DNA of 64,000 bases from a virus. The position numbers and the translations under genes were made by a program. Location: positions 62,001 to 126,000 of the IMG/VR virus record IMGVR_UViG_3300033145_000192; one strand, written 5' to 3'. The notes under the pieces are model-generated. The model had not been told where the DNA came from, did not search any database, and saw only the letters and a program-made list of their open reading frames with translations. Positions 16,767 through 25,794 of this stretch are shown here, piece after piece (the first letter of the stretch is position 1; the number at the start of each line of letters is the position of its first letter).

Positions 16767-17604
16767 AAATCAAAACTCCTAGTATCTCAAAAACCATAAG
16801 TGGATAGTATGGATTGATGTTAATTGGCTCACTTTGCTCTTCATAGATAAAGGCGAGTCCTCTTTCATCCAAACATGCTTTAATGTCTGCTGCTGGCACA
16901 TACTCGCACCAGTTGGCCAAAGGAACGTCATTTCTGGTTCTCATGTGGAGCATCATCATTCCATTCTCCGTTGGAACCATTAGTCTGATGTTGCCGTGCA
17001 TCTGTCCAAGTCCAAGCCTCGTAACGATTCCAGCGAGTTCTTGGTCCTGACTCCAGATTCCACCTCCACTATTACCTCTCCATACGGCTAGTCCTGCCCT
17101 GGCTAGTCCACCAACATCTGAAGATGCTCGACCTTCTGAAATGTTTGGGTCCGACCCACTAGTGCATCCGATGGCAAATACTCTTTCACCAAACTCAACG
17201 TCTGTTAGATGAATGTCGCTCTCTGGTGGATTTGGAACTTCTAGGACTGCAATGTCGTTGCCAGCATACGTTCCACAAAATACAACGGAAGCGGACTGAA
17301 TGTCTGCCACAGAGCCAAAGAACTCTACATCAAGATTCTTCTCCTCTGGGTCTAGTCGCTCGTTCATGTTGATATCGACACAATGCGCTGCTGTTAGGAT
17401 GTATCCTGTATTAAGTGTTACGCCTGTCCCATAAATCGTTCCTTGTGGGTGTGTCATTGTAACGCGGCACGTTGAGTGATACGCGCCCCACACAGAATCC
17501 TTCACAGCAATGTTTGAGGGCTGTGGCCAGAAGATGACCATTGCGGCAATGAGCCATCCTACTAGAACGGTAAAGGCAGTAAGCAAAAGTGTCTTTCTCA
17601 TCAT
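16732..17604 (-). CDS. Membrane-anchored trypsin-like serine protease
   Basis: A 290-residue chymotrypsin-fold protease. The triad is visible: His74 in LTAAHC, Asp117 in GNDIAVLEV and Ser179 in WRGNSGGGIW. Residues 5-26 form an N-terminal membrane helix and residues 268-285 a second near the C-terminus, so the catalytic domain should sit outside the cytoplasm or be held in the membrane. After the active His comes DINMNERLDPEE, an EF-hand-like D-x-N-x-N calcium loop. It is the only protease in a block of glycan genes. It may process a host surface protein or a virion protein; the sequence does not say which. Confidence 0.85.
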   Translation of the reverse strand: MMRKTLLLTAFTVLVGWLIAAMVIFWPQPSNIAVKDSVWGAYHSTCRVTMTHPQGTIYGTGVTLNTGYILTAAHCVDINMNERLDPEEKNLDVEFFGSVADIQSASVVFCGTYAGNDIAVLEVPNPPESDIHLTDVEFGERVFAIGCTSGSDPNISEGRASSDVGGLARAGLAVWRGNSGGGIWSQDQELAGIVTRLGLGQMHGNIRLMVPTENGMMMLHMRTRNDVPLANWCEYVPAADIKACLDERGLAFIYEEQSEPININPYYPLMVFEILGVLICAWFFRKHLLG

Positions 17605-17605
17605 T

Positions 17606-18346
17606 TCAAACCTTACTAGCTATGGGTAGCTTAAAAACATCGTTGGCTGAATGTAGTGGCAAAGGATAATTAAACCAATCTTGTCTTGACCTCATTACAC
17701 TTAGGCCACGCTCATTGATTAGTCTATCCAGCTTCCATCCATCTTGGCCATGCTTCTTGTATAGCTGATACTTATACAGAATGTCCTCGTCTGAGGCAAA
17801 TCCATAATGAAGTAACTGTAGCTTAGTAAAGCCCTCATTGTCTGTCATACCAATAGGATAATTCGTAAGGTGAAGTCCCTTTTGGACCTTAAACTTCAAT
17901 CCTTCCGGCGGAATACGCCAAAGTCTGTTAAAGACTACATCGTTGTATGAGTTGTCCAGTCTATAGAAACACGGAGAACGCCAAAGGTTGACGGTATGAA
18001 ATGCCCAAGAGTCGAATTCTGCGGTTTCGCACAACTCTCTAACACCTCCGTCTTCACCAGCCTTCTCAACTACCTCATCACAATCAATACGCCAAACCCA
18101 ATCCGCACCCATGTCACGAATCATATCAAGCTGCATCTGCTTGTGTTCTAGTTCATTGGCAAAATCGTTTACTTCTCCCGAGATGACTTCTGCGCCAAAC
18201 TCACGATACACGTCAACAGACTTATCTGTAGAACAATCGTCATAAACACATATGTCATCACAATATCGACTTACGCTTCGTAAACATCTATAGAGGTTTC
18301 CTTGTTCAAGCTCATTGAATGCCTGTATCATTGCTACAATTTTCAT
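17606..18346 (-). CDS. Family 2-type glycosyltransferase
   Basis: A 246-residue GT-A glycosyltransferase. IVAMIQAFNE opens the fold, ICVYDDCSTDKSV binds the nucleotide, and VWRIDCDEVVE contains the metal-binding DxD. The neighbour at 18312-19130 has the same layout (QMFNE, MYDDCSTDGSV, IWLDVDEVIE, then a LHYGF/IHYGF block), so the two are paralogues. The ATG at 18346 is preceded by GGAGTTAGTTA and the gene overlaps its paralogue by 35 bases. Confidence 0.82.
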   Translation of the reverse strand: MKIVAMIQAFNELEQGNLYRCLRSVSRYCDDICVYDDCSTDKSVDVYREFGAEVISGEVNDFANELEHKQMQLDMIRDMGADWVWRIDCDEVVEKAGEDGGVRELCETAEFDSWAFHTVNLWRSPCFYRLDNSYNDVVFNRLWRIPPEGLKFKVQKGLHLTNYPIGMTDNEGFTKLQLLHYGFASDEDILYKYQLYKKHGQDGWKLDRLINERGLSVMRSRQDWFNYPLPLHSANDVFKLPIASKV

Positions 18347-19130
18347 TAACTAACTCCACCAGCCTTTTATCATAAACCATGGTAGTGGGTCCATGTGGTC
18401 CAGCATCAAACCACACGGAGCTGATATCAGCCAGTCGCAATGATTCTTCGTCTATAAGACGAGCGAGTGCTCTACCTGATTGGCCATGTTTCCTGTAGTT
18501 GAAATACTTGTCTAGGATAAACGAATCCTTGACAAATCCATAGTGAATCACCTTTAGCTTTGCTGTGTCTCTACCAATTATACCCTTCGGAACCAAGTCT
18601 TGGTGCAATCCTTCTTGCGGCTTGTAGTGTAACTCCGAAGTTAGCCTCCAAAGTCTACAAAATAGACCCTTGTTCCACAGTTCATCCACGCGATAGTATC
18701 GGTCTGTCCTCCACAAGTTGACGTTGAACAGATTGTAGGCTCCACGCTTGGCAGCCTCACACAATTCACGAACGCGCCCCTTCTCGCCTCTAGCTTCGAT
18801 GACCTCATCTACATCGAGCCAGATTACCCAGTCTGTGCCGATTTCTCTGCATTTACTGAGAGCTTCCGCCTTGTGCTCCATTTCGTGCTTAAAATCATTC
18901 TTCTGTCCATGGATGACGTGAATTTCTTTCAGTCTAACACCACACATACTGAGACTTTTCTTACACATCTCAAGATATCCGACACTACCATCAGTCGAGC
19001 AGTCATCATACATAACAAGAGCATCACAGTATTTAGCGATGCTCCTTATGAAACGACTCAAATTGGTCTGCTTGTCCCACCCAGCTTTCGTGTGTTCGTT
19101 GAACATTTGGGCCATACATGTTAGTTTCAT
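18312..19130 (-). CDS. Family 2-type glycosyltransferase, paralogue of 17606-18346
   Basis: A 272-residue GT-A enzyme. CMAQMFNEHTK, MYDDCSTDGSV and VIWLDVDEVIE mark the nucleotide- and metal-binding parts; KLKVIHYGFVKDSF and DKYFNYRKHGQ near the C-terminus are shared with the downstream paralogue. The substrate is unknown. ATG at 19130 is coupled by a 4-base overlap to the GT-B gene upstream and follows GAGGTTAG. Confidence 0.82.
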   Translation of the reverse strand: MKLTCMAQMFNEHTKAGWDKQTNLSRFIRSIAKYCDALVMYDDCSTDGSVGYLEMCKKSLSMCGVRLKEIHVIHGQKNDFKHEMEHKAEALSKCREIGTDWVIWLDVDEVIEARGEKGRVRELCEAAKRGAYNLFNVNLWRTDRYYRVDELWNKGLFCRLWRLTSELHYKPQEGLHQDLVPKGIIGRDTAKLKVIHYGFVKDSFILDKYFNYRKHGQSGRALARLIDEESLRLADISSVWFDAGPHGPTTMVYDKRLVELVNENCSNDTGIQ

Positions 19131-20056
19131 CTAACCTCTTCCCCTCTTAGTCTTCCCACAATGGTTGCAAGTTTACGAGCATAGAACTCATAGGAAAGAA
19201 AGCCTACGCCAGCCCTGCGGCTGACCGATGGTGCCAGAATGGTATGTAGGATGCTTGCCAATTCATCCGTGGCGTTTGGCGGAAACAGATAGTCCACCGG
19301 AAGGTCTGCACCACACCAGCCGACATTTGCTGCGATGATAGGAATGCCCTTGGCATTTGCCTCAATCACGCTCATTGGGCCGCCCTCCCACAAGGAAGGA
19401 ATTAGGAGGTAGTCAATCTTGTCATACTCTTGGGCGTAGCCTTCTGGATATGACAGGTTTGTATCTCCAAGGTCAGTGACCTCCATGCCAAATGCTTCCA
19501 TCTTTTCAACGACCGGACCCCAGTCATTGCCTACAAAGTGCCACTTGAATGAGTCAAGTATCCACATATGTTTGTCAAGCATCTCTGACATGAAATGGAA
19601 TCCCTTACCCTCATACTTACCACGCTGGAAAATTCCGATAGTGGGCTTCTTCAAGTAGAAACCTTCTGGAATCTCACCAGGGTAAATGAGGTCCATCTTG
19701 GACTCCGGATAGAACTGCTTGAACACATCATAGTATCTAGTGCATTTGTGAACTATGAAATCAAGCTTGAGCCAATGTGGCTGAATGTGCTTTTGGTCAT
19801 TCTCATGTAGATGGGTAAAGTAGCCAATATCAAGAACTGAAGTGGGTCCGCGATAACAGTTCTGGATATCTACGTAGTAATTGGCTGCACAGTCTACCCT
19901 TGGGACATGGGACAATCTCCAGCGAATTCCTTCTTTGATTGTTCCATTATGCGGCTGTCTAGTGTGCAAGTCTTGCCTGTTCCCAGCCTCTACAATTCGT
20001 TCGGCTATCTTCTGAAGAATCCAGCCTGATGATACGGTTACGACATTTATGTGCAT
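19127..20056 (-). CDS. GT-B glycosyltransferase (family 4-like)
   Basis: A 309-residue retaining-type GT-B protein. MHINVVTVSSGWILQKIAE begins the N-terminal Rossmann domain; the C-terminal domain has IGIFQRGKYEGKGFHF, where family 4 enzymes place the phosphate-binding residues, and LIPSLWEGGPMSVIEANAKGIPIIAAN, the donor-binding E-x7-E motif in outline. The frame is open further upstream, but the ATG at 20056 follows GGGGTTATC and avoids overlap with the neighbouring gene. Family 4 enzymes commonly extend capsule or O-antigen chains. Confidence 0.85.
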   Translation of the reverse strand: MHINVVTVSSGWILQKIAERIVEAGNRQDLHTRQPHNGTIKEGIRWRLSHVPRVDCAANYYVDIQNCYRGPTSVLDIGYFTHLHENDQKHIQPHWLKLDFIVHKCTRYYDVFKQFYPESKMDLIYPGEIPEGFYLKKPTIGIFQRGKYEGKGFHFMSEMLDKHMWILDSFKWHFVGNDWGPVVEKMEAFGMEVTDLGDTNLSYPEGYAQEYDKIDYLLIPSLWEGGPMSVIEANAKGIPIIAANVGWCGADLPVDYLFPPNATDELASILHTILAPSVSRRAGVGFLSYEFYARKLATIVGRLRGEEVR

Positions 20057-20072
20057 GATAACCCCGTGTGAG

Positions 20073-20804
20073 CTAGTCGTTTCCAAAAAGCTCTTTTGCA
20101 AGAGCCTTACAATCATCAGCAGCGGACTTTTCTTCTGCCGCCCTGTTTCCAGTAATTTGACCACCATGAACTCTGAATGCTGACAGTATGGAGCCATTGA
20201 CCACAGCAAATTGGGTGTGCTGTGCTGCTCTCACTGTCCAATGGAAGTCTTCACAAATTCTATCCCAGTATGGTCCAGTCTTGTCCCATAGCGCCTTTGT
20301 ATACAAAAACGCCATCCCGACATCGTATCCTTCTATAAGGTCTTTGCCAGTCTGTGGTTGAGCATGTAGAACATCTCGCAGCTTCATGCCATCTTCGCGC
20401 ATGAAACAGAAGTCGCCATAAACAAGCTCAATTGACTCCTCAGCCTTAATCTCAAGCGTTTTCATTGCGTCTACTAGAGTGAGAAGGAAGTGCGGGAAAT
20501 AGATGTTGTCGTCGGAAACCCATGTGCAGTATTTACCGCGTGCTCTTTCGTGACCATGGTTTAGCGCACTGCCAGTGCCACCGTTCTCCTTCTTGTAGTA
20601 GCGCAAGTTGCGGAAAAATGAGAAATGGTCTACGACCTTCTTGGTGTTGTCGGTGCTACCATCATCCACGACAATGATTTCAAAATCGCGGAATGTCTGC
20701 GTGACAAGGCTATTGAGTCCCTGGGCTAAGAACTTCTCTCCATTATACACTGGTAGCACTATGCTGATAAGCGGCTCTTTACTATCTAGTTCTATTGTCT
20801 TCAT
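20073..20804 (-). CDS. Family 2 glycosyltransferase
   Basis: A 243-residue canonical GT2. ISIVLPVYNGEKFLAQGL, FEIIVVDDGSTDNT and CTWVSDDNIYFP mark the nucleotide-binding strand, the DDGS turn and the DD metal site. GSALNHGHERARGKY is the conserved segment preceding the catalytic loop. This is the most typical GT2 of the block and might act on a UDP-hexose or UDP-HexNAc. ATG at 20804. Confidence 0.9.
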   Translation of the reverse strand: MKTIELDSKEPLISIVLPVYNGEKFLAQGLNSLVTQTFRDFEIIVVDDGSTDNTKKVVDHFSFFRNLRYYKKENGGTGSALNHGHERARGKYCTWVSDDNIYFPHFLLTLVDAMKTLEIKAEESIELVYGDFCFMREDGMKLRDVLHAQPQTGKDLIEGYDVGMAFLYTKALWDKTGPYWDRICEDFHWTVRAAQHTQFAVVNGSILSAFRVHGGQITGNRAAEEKSAADDCKALAKELFGND

Positions 20805-20805
20805 A

Positions 20806-21828
20806 TCACACCTTAATCACATTGATGAATGGTTTCATTCTTTGCCATGGCCCCATCATAAATAGCACGATAGTTGGTAGTGCCTCTTCGGCATACACAA
20901 AGTCCGTCTTCCAGTCGGCAAACTCCTTGTCCTCATATGTTTCCTCATACTCATCATAAATGGGTAAGCCCTCAACCGGCATGGGATGCAGCCCTGGATA
21001 GGAAAGGATTGTATTGCGCTCCTCTGTGTGCTCCATGAACTCTACGAACTTTTCATCAAACTTATCAGATGCGTTTGTTCCATCTTCCAGGTCAAACTTT
21101 CCAAGCTCTGACTTGTAGAAATCTCTCTTCATCTCATGGAACTTCTTGCCCTTAGCGTGTCCATAATGATAGATGTATAGGTCTACCATTGTGAATCGCT
21201 TTGGCTGATAGCTAGCATCGAAATACGTGCATCTACCATCTGGAGCAGTTACCACTGGATGCGTGTGGTATCTCATGCCTGGCTGGTAACGAATGATTCT
21301 CTGGTGTTGAGGTTGCCATTCTGGATGTGGGGCCTTTACGTGCCTAATGTCTCTGTAGAAATGAAGAAACGTAGGAATAATCTCAGATGCATCGGGACGC
21401 GACTTAATGGCCTCGCGGACCCTATCAATCTCCCCTTCGTGATAGAACTCATCGCAGTCAACAATGAATAGCCATTCGCCTTCCTTTGAGTGGTCTATGA
21501 ACGTCTGCTTTTGTTCTTCAAGGCTCTTAAAGAATCTCTTCGCCTGGAATAGTTCGATTTTGTTATCTGGGTCTGGAAACGCTCGTATGATATCGAGTGT
21601 TCTGTCCGTAGAATGACCTTGCACTGTGCTATCCGGACGGCCCTCAACAGCCCCTTCGACAACTCGGATAATATCAAACTCATCGTAGTTATTCCTTAGA
21701 TTGGCTTCAATCCAACCCTCCTCATTGTGTGCGGCAAGACACTTGACAAGCACTGGTTCATACTTTGGCACATTGACTGTGCTAAGTATCTGTGTCATTT
21801 GCTTTACTGGAACTTGAGGCATGTTCAT
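20806..21828 (-). CDS. Glycosyltransferase-like protein (GT2 type)
   Basis: A 340-residue protein. VLVKCLAAHNEEGWIEANL opens a GT-A fold, GHSTDRTLDIIRAF replaces the DDGSTD turn and LFIVDCDEFYHE holds the DxD. A long C-terminal extension after residue 200 contains conserved aromatic and histidine segments (YIYHYGHAKG). The ATG at 21828 follows GGAGGCGCT and overlaps the upstream stop as ATGA; an earlier start at 21864 is unlikely. Such GT2 proteins with charged extensions are common in phage glycan loci, but the substrate is not known. Confidence 0.75.
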   Translation of the reverse strand: MNMPQVPVKQMTQILSTVNVPKYEPVLVKCLAAHNEEGWIEANLRNNYDEFDIIRVVEGAVEGRPDSTVQGHSTDRTLDIIRAFPDPDNKIELFQAKRFFKSLEEQKQTFIDHSKEGEWLFIVDCDEFYHEGEIDRVREAIKSRPDASEIIPTFLHFYRDIRHVKAPHPEWQPQHQRIIRYQPGMRYHTHPVVTAPDGRCTYFDASYQPKRFTMVDLYIYHYGHAKGKKFHEMKRDFYKSELGKFDLEDGTNASDKFDEKFVEFMEHTEERNTILSYPGLHPMPVEGLPIYDEYEETYEDKEFADWKTDFVYAEEALPTIVLFMMGPWQRMKPFINVIKV

Positions 21829-22925
21829 AGCGCCTCCTCGATTTTCTTCACTGTATTGGCCCACGTAAATTCATTCACAGTATCATTCAAGCCTGGGAAT
21901 CCCATTGCAACTTCGTGGTCTTGCTTAATCTTGTGCGCTCTGCGCATTTGATGGACTAGTTCGTCTACACTGAACTTGCACCAGTTTCCATTACCGTGGA
22001 ACCAAATACCGTCTTGTGCGGATTCCATGCCGTCAGGCTCCACAAGGAGTGAGTTTGCATCATTCAAGAATTCCGTATGGCCACTGTAGTTGGTCGCAAT
22101 ACTAGGCACACCACACGCCATCAACTCTAGAATTTCTAGGTTCCAACCTTCGGCATGAGATGGGAAGACACCAAAGTCTACCTGGTTGAATAGCACCCTC
22201 AATTCCGCTTGCGTGTTCATCCTAGATAGAATCTTGATTTTGCTACCCATCTTAGAAGAGATATACTTCCTCTTCCATTCCTCATTGCCACCAGATGAAC
22301 GCAAGAACGGATTGTCATTCAACATCCATAGCTCTACGTCGTCATCAGGCTCAAATGCCATGTTGAAAGCCTTAAGCAATTCCTCGTGACCCTTTCTCTT
22401 TTCCCACTTTCCAATGTTGATGAAGATTGTAGACTCATGAGTCCAGTATGGACGATGCTTACGAGCTTCTTCGTCACGATAGAAAATCGTTGGGTCAACT
22501 CCTAGAGGGATAACATGGACGGGAATATCGAATTGTAGCGCAGGAGGCGGCGAAGACTGAACAACATCCCTTGCCCATTGCGAGCATACGAAGATGGCAT
22601 TCAAATTCTGAAGGTGATGAAGCTCAATTTCATTGAAAGTATCAAGCTCGAAAATTGGCCAACCGATTCTCTTGCCTGCGCCTGGGAACATATCAAGTTG
22701 GTTCTGGTGCCAGATGCGAATAGATGGAGCCTCCACATTATACGTCCTGGCATTCTTGATGGTTTCATCAATGATTTTCTGGGCGTGTGGGTCTCCACTC
22801 CATTCTGGCTTACCAATCGGCCAATAAGACACAGAGTGTCCAGCGTTGTATAGATGCTTGAGCGTATTGTATCCAACAACTCCATATCCCAATGGATTGG
22901 TAGGCGCTACAAGATTAACGAACAT
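21825..22925 (-). CDS. GT-B glycosyltransferase (family 4-like)
   Basis: A 366-residue GT-B protein. MFVNLVAPTNPLGYGVVGY begins the acceptor domain. INIGKWEKRKGHEELLKAF marks the phosphate-binding strand at the start of the donor domain, and FPSHAEGWNLEILELMACG is the conserved E-x7-E region. The ATG at 22925 overlaps the TGA of the next gene upstream. It is similar in layout to 22925-24076 and to 24076-25794; the three form a run of GT-B enzymes at the start of the block. Confidence 0.88.
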   Translation of the reverse strand: MFVNLVAPTNPLGYGVVGYNTLKHLYNAGHSVSYWPIGKPEWSGDPHAQKIIDETIKNARTYNVEAPSIRIWHQNQLDMFPGAGKRIGWPIFELDTFNEIELHHLQNLNAIFVCSQWARDVVQSSPPPALQFDIPVHVIPLGVDPTIFYRDEEARKHRPYWTHESTIFINIGKWEKRKGHEELLKAFNMAFEPDDDVELWMLNDNPFLRSSGGNEEWKRKYISSKMGSKIKILSRMNTQAELRVLFNQVDFGVFPSHAEGWNLEILELMACGVPSIATNYSGHTEFLNDANSLLVEPDGMESAQDGIWFHGNGNWCKFSVDELVHQMRRAHKIKQDHEVAMGFPGLNDTVNEFTWANTVKKIEEAL

Positions 22926-24076
22926 CAGTTCACCTTCTTCCATTGGTTGTAGTATTTCAAGATTGAATCTCTGAGCCTCGGGCCAATTAGCTCATTGCTA
23001 AAGCCCTCAACTCTTTCCCTAGCAGCCGCTTGCATCTTTGGCCACATAGCCCACTCACCAACATCTCTATGCTGCCATAGGTCAAAGGCGTTCCTCATTG
23101 CTGCTTTCAAATCACAAACATGAGGCTCTCTCCAGTTATCAGCGGCGGTATACATAAACTCATGCGGGTGAGGCATATCACAAACTGGACTGCTATTTGA
23201 AGCAACCAGCCAGCCACATTCATGGTTCACGAAGGCGGCAGGGCCAGTGTGGTCTGTAGCAATCACAGGGAGGCCGTAGCCTAATGCATCGAAGTGTGGG
23301 ACTCCCCACCCCTCTCCTCTTGATGGAAGCGCGTAGCAATCCGCAGTGGCATATAGCCTCTCGATGTCTTCGTGGGACATCACTTCATGGATGAGTTTGA
23401 TTGGTGGATAATTCTTAAGACGCAATATCCCCTTCATGGCATTGATAATTGACAGAATTCTATTGTTTTCCTGCACACCATCTTGTGGCCCCATGTAAAC
23501 CTTGAGGATAAGAACTACTGGGTCCTCTCTAGTAAACTCAGTAAAGTATGCCTTTAGAAGTGGGTCCATTCCCTTCTTCTTCGAATACTGCAAGATAGAC
23601 AAAAACTTGAAGCTATCGTCAGCCCCAGGAAGAACGAATGGCTCTACTTTCTTCTTATACTTGGTCATGTTGAACGAGTATGGAACCACTACGATTGGCT
23701 TAACAACACCACTCTTCTGTGCGGCAATTCTGTTCTGTTCAATTGGCACAAGAACCAAGTCCATTTGATTCAGCATATCAACCCACTGCTTAGGAATCCT
23801 ATCGGTTTCCCAGCAGAATGCGTTAATGTTGAACACTCCATCCTTACGCTCAGTCTCGTTTGGCGTAGTTTGCTGAATAACAATGTCTACGTCCTGCGTG
23901 TCCCTGTTCGCAAGTTTCTTCTCACGCTCACTTCTCTTGTATTCTCCACCATCGTATCTTAGGTCTCTGGTGACGAGATGCATTCCAGCAATATCAAGAG
24001 CCCTAACGTAATTCCTGGCAGCTTCAGCATATCCACTGAAGTCCAAAAGTGGGCCCACATATAGAGTTTTAAGCAT
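22925..24076 (-). CDS. GT-B glycosyltransferase (family 4-like)
   Basis: A 383-residue GT-B protein. LYVGPLLDFSGYAEAARNY is the N-terminal glycine-rich loop, FLSILQYSKKKGMDPLLKAY the start of the donor domain and LPSRGEGWGVPHFDALGYG the conserved nucleotide-sugar site. Length is typical of family 4. ATG at 24076 overlaps the stop of the 572-residue enzyme in a TAATG-like coupling. Confidence 0.88.
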   Translation of the reverse strand: MLKTLYVGPLLDFSGYAEAARNYVRALDIAGMHLVTRDLRYDGGEYKRSEREKKLANRDTQDVDIVIQQTTPNETERKDGVFNINAFCWETDRIPKQWVDMLNQMDLVLVPIEQNRIAAQKSGVVKPIVVVPYSFNMTKYKKKVEPFVLPGADDSFKFLSILQYSKKKGMDPLLKAYFTEFTREDPVVLILKVYMGPQDGVQENNRILSIINAMKGILRLKNYPPIKLIHEVMSHEDIERLYATADCYALPSRGEGWGVPHFDALGYGLPVIATDHTGPAAFVNHECGWLVASNSSPVCDMPHPHEFMYTAADNWREPHVCDLKAAMRNAFDLWQHRDVGEWAMWPKMQAAARERVEGFSNELIGPRLRDSILKYYNQWKKVN

Positions 24077-25794
24077 CAGACTATCATCCCCGGCATAGTA
24101 TTTGTGGAAGAAACACCAGTAGATGTATCAACCTCTATGCCTCTAAGAGCCAAGCTCCGTGTCCATCTAACTTCCTCAAACTTGTTCCTGGCATTTACTT
24201 GGTCACGGAAAAACGCCTCAACATTGTCCCTGGGAGTTCCACCCTTAAGACCACTCATCCAGTCATTCATCCCCTTCTCTTCTGGCTCACGACCAAGGAT
24301 GTTCGTGTAACACCATCTGACGAAAAGCTCATCTGAAATATCGCCCGATGGCCTCTTTGCTGTTACTGACTCAAACTTTGGAGGCTTGTCCCAAGTTGCG
24401 CTTCTCTCAAAAAGCTCAATGTCATTGAGGATTCTCTCAATCTTTTCTCCTGTAAGGTCCCACGAATGCATGCGCTCTGCGCAAGCCCTCGCCTGTGTGG
24501 CCAGCTTCTTCCGCTTATTCTCATCAAACGCCAACAGTTCCATCTTGTTAGCCATATCATCAATGTCTGGCAGAGCCCTAATCGCCTCTGTCTCTGCTTC
24601 GTGATATAGACGCTGAACCTTGATTGGCAATCCACCACCATTCTCTACATGGTCTTCCATCGCGGAGTAGTTCTGATACAAGCCAGCAATTCCACAAGCC
24701 TTTGATTCCATGATTGGAAGTCCCCAGCCCTCACAAATGGCCGGATGGACATAAATGTCTATGATATTGAATAGTTCAATCAGGTCTTCTTCCGACACTC
24801 CACTGTGGGTGCTCGGCATATGTGCGGCCATCTTTCCACACTTCCTGCACGCAGTAGCGCCCTGTGGAGTAGATGGAGCAAACCAATGAACATAGACATA
24901 GTCACAAGCATCGCACTTATAGGTGAAGAGCGTGTGTCTTTGAAGATTGAAATGCTGCACCAGATGCGGAATATTCCACCCCATATCTGGCCAACTGGTG
25001 TGGCAGAATAGCGCACTGTGTTGAATCCTGAGAGCATTAAACTCCTTCGCATCCAGCTTACCACCAGCCTGGACCTTCTTCTTAATCCTGGCTATCTTCT
25101 GTGGGGTGACCCACTTCCTGCGCAGTTGTGCATATGCGTGGAACAAGTCTGGATAGAGCTTACGCTTTTGATTTCTCATCACTGTGCCAAACACAAGTAG
25201 GGTTGGCTTAAGAATAAACTTGTCCCTAATCTCCGTGTGTGGAAGTGGCTTCCATACGTCAAGATTGACACCGGGGGAGGTAACGTCTGCCACCTCGATG
25301 CCATCTGCTTCTAGGACACGTTTGCCGTAGCGACTGTATGTTGAGATTGCGTCGGCCTGTTTGAAGATTCCCTTCACCCACTGCTTCTTTTGTGGTTGAG
25401 AATCTACGGTTGGCATTAGATAAAGCTTGAAGTTGCCACGGAATCTGGAAGCCTGTAGGTGTTCTACCATCCAGGGGTCGCGTGGGTCGAAAACAATATC
25501 TGGCTGGAAATCAGCTAGGATTGCATCAATCTTATACTTGCCAAACTGGTTTTGTGGGTGGCTGTCGTAAATCTTCTTCTCGCCCTCGTTTAGCGGAAGA
25601 ATACCATAGAATTTCCATGGCAACTTCTTACTCTCAGGACATACTGGCGGAGCATACGAACCAACTTCTGCAAGTTCATACTTTCCGGTAGCATGGAGCC
25701 TCTTTAGAAGCTCTCGATTGAAGATTGAAAATCCCGTAGCTAGAAAGCTGGCTTCGCCAGATATTAGAATTCTTTTCTTAGTGGGACTCGTCAT
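24076..25794 (-). CDS. Large GT-B glycosyltransferase with zinc insert and DUF4214-like tail
   Basis: A 572-residue protein with three parts. The GT-B core begins ILISGEASFLATGFSIFNR and contains LLVFGTVMRNQKRKLYPDL and HPAICEGWGLPIMESKACG, the donor site. Inserted in the core near residue 290 is a CDAC...CRKC segment that should bind zinc. The last 100 residues (FVRWCYTNILGREPEEKG...) resemble DUF4214, a domain often found in secreted repeat-bearing proteins and in glycosyltransferases. It is the first enzyme transcribed in the block after the sigma-like gene. The insert and tail make it the most unusual of the glycosyltransferases. Confidence 0.82.
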   Translation of the reverse strand: MTSPTKKRILISGEASFLATGFSIFNRELLKRLHATGKYELAEVGSYAPPVCPESKKLPWKFYGILPLNEGEKKIYDSHPQNQFGKYKIDAILADFQPDIVFDPRDPWMVEHLQASRFRGNFKLYLMPTVDSQPQKKQWVKGIFKQADAISTYSRYGKRVLEADGIEVADVTSPGVNLDVWKPLPHTEIRDKFILKPTLLVFGTVMRNQKRKLYPDLFHAYAQLRRKWVTPQKIARIKKKVQAGGKLDAKEFNALRIQHSALFCHTSWPDMGWNIPHLVQHFNLQRHTLFTYKCDACDYVYVHWFAPSTPQGATACRKCGKMAAHMPSTHSGVSEEDLIELFNIIDIYVHPAICEGWGLPIMESKACGIAGLYQNYSAMEDHVENGGGLPIKVQRLYHEAETEAIRALPDIDDMANKMELLAFDENKRKKLATQARACAERMHSWDLTGEKIERILNDIELFERSATWDKPPKFESVTAKRPSGDISDELFVRWCYTNILGREPEEKGMNDWMSGLKGGTPRDNVEAFFRDQVNARNKFEEVRWTRSLALRGIEVDTSTGVSSTNTMPGMIV

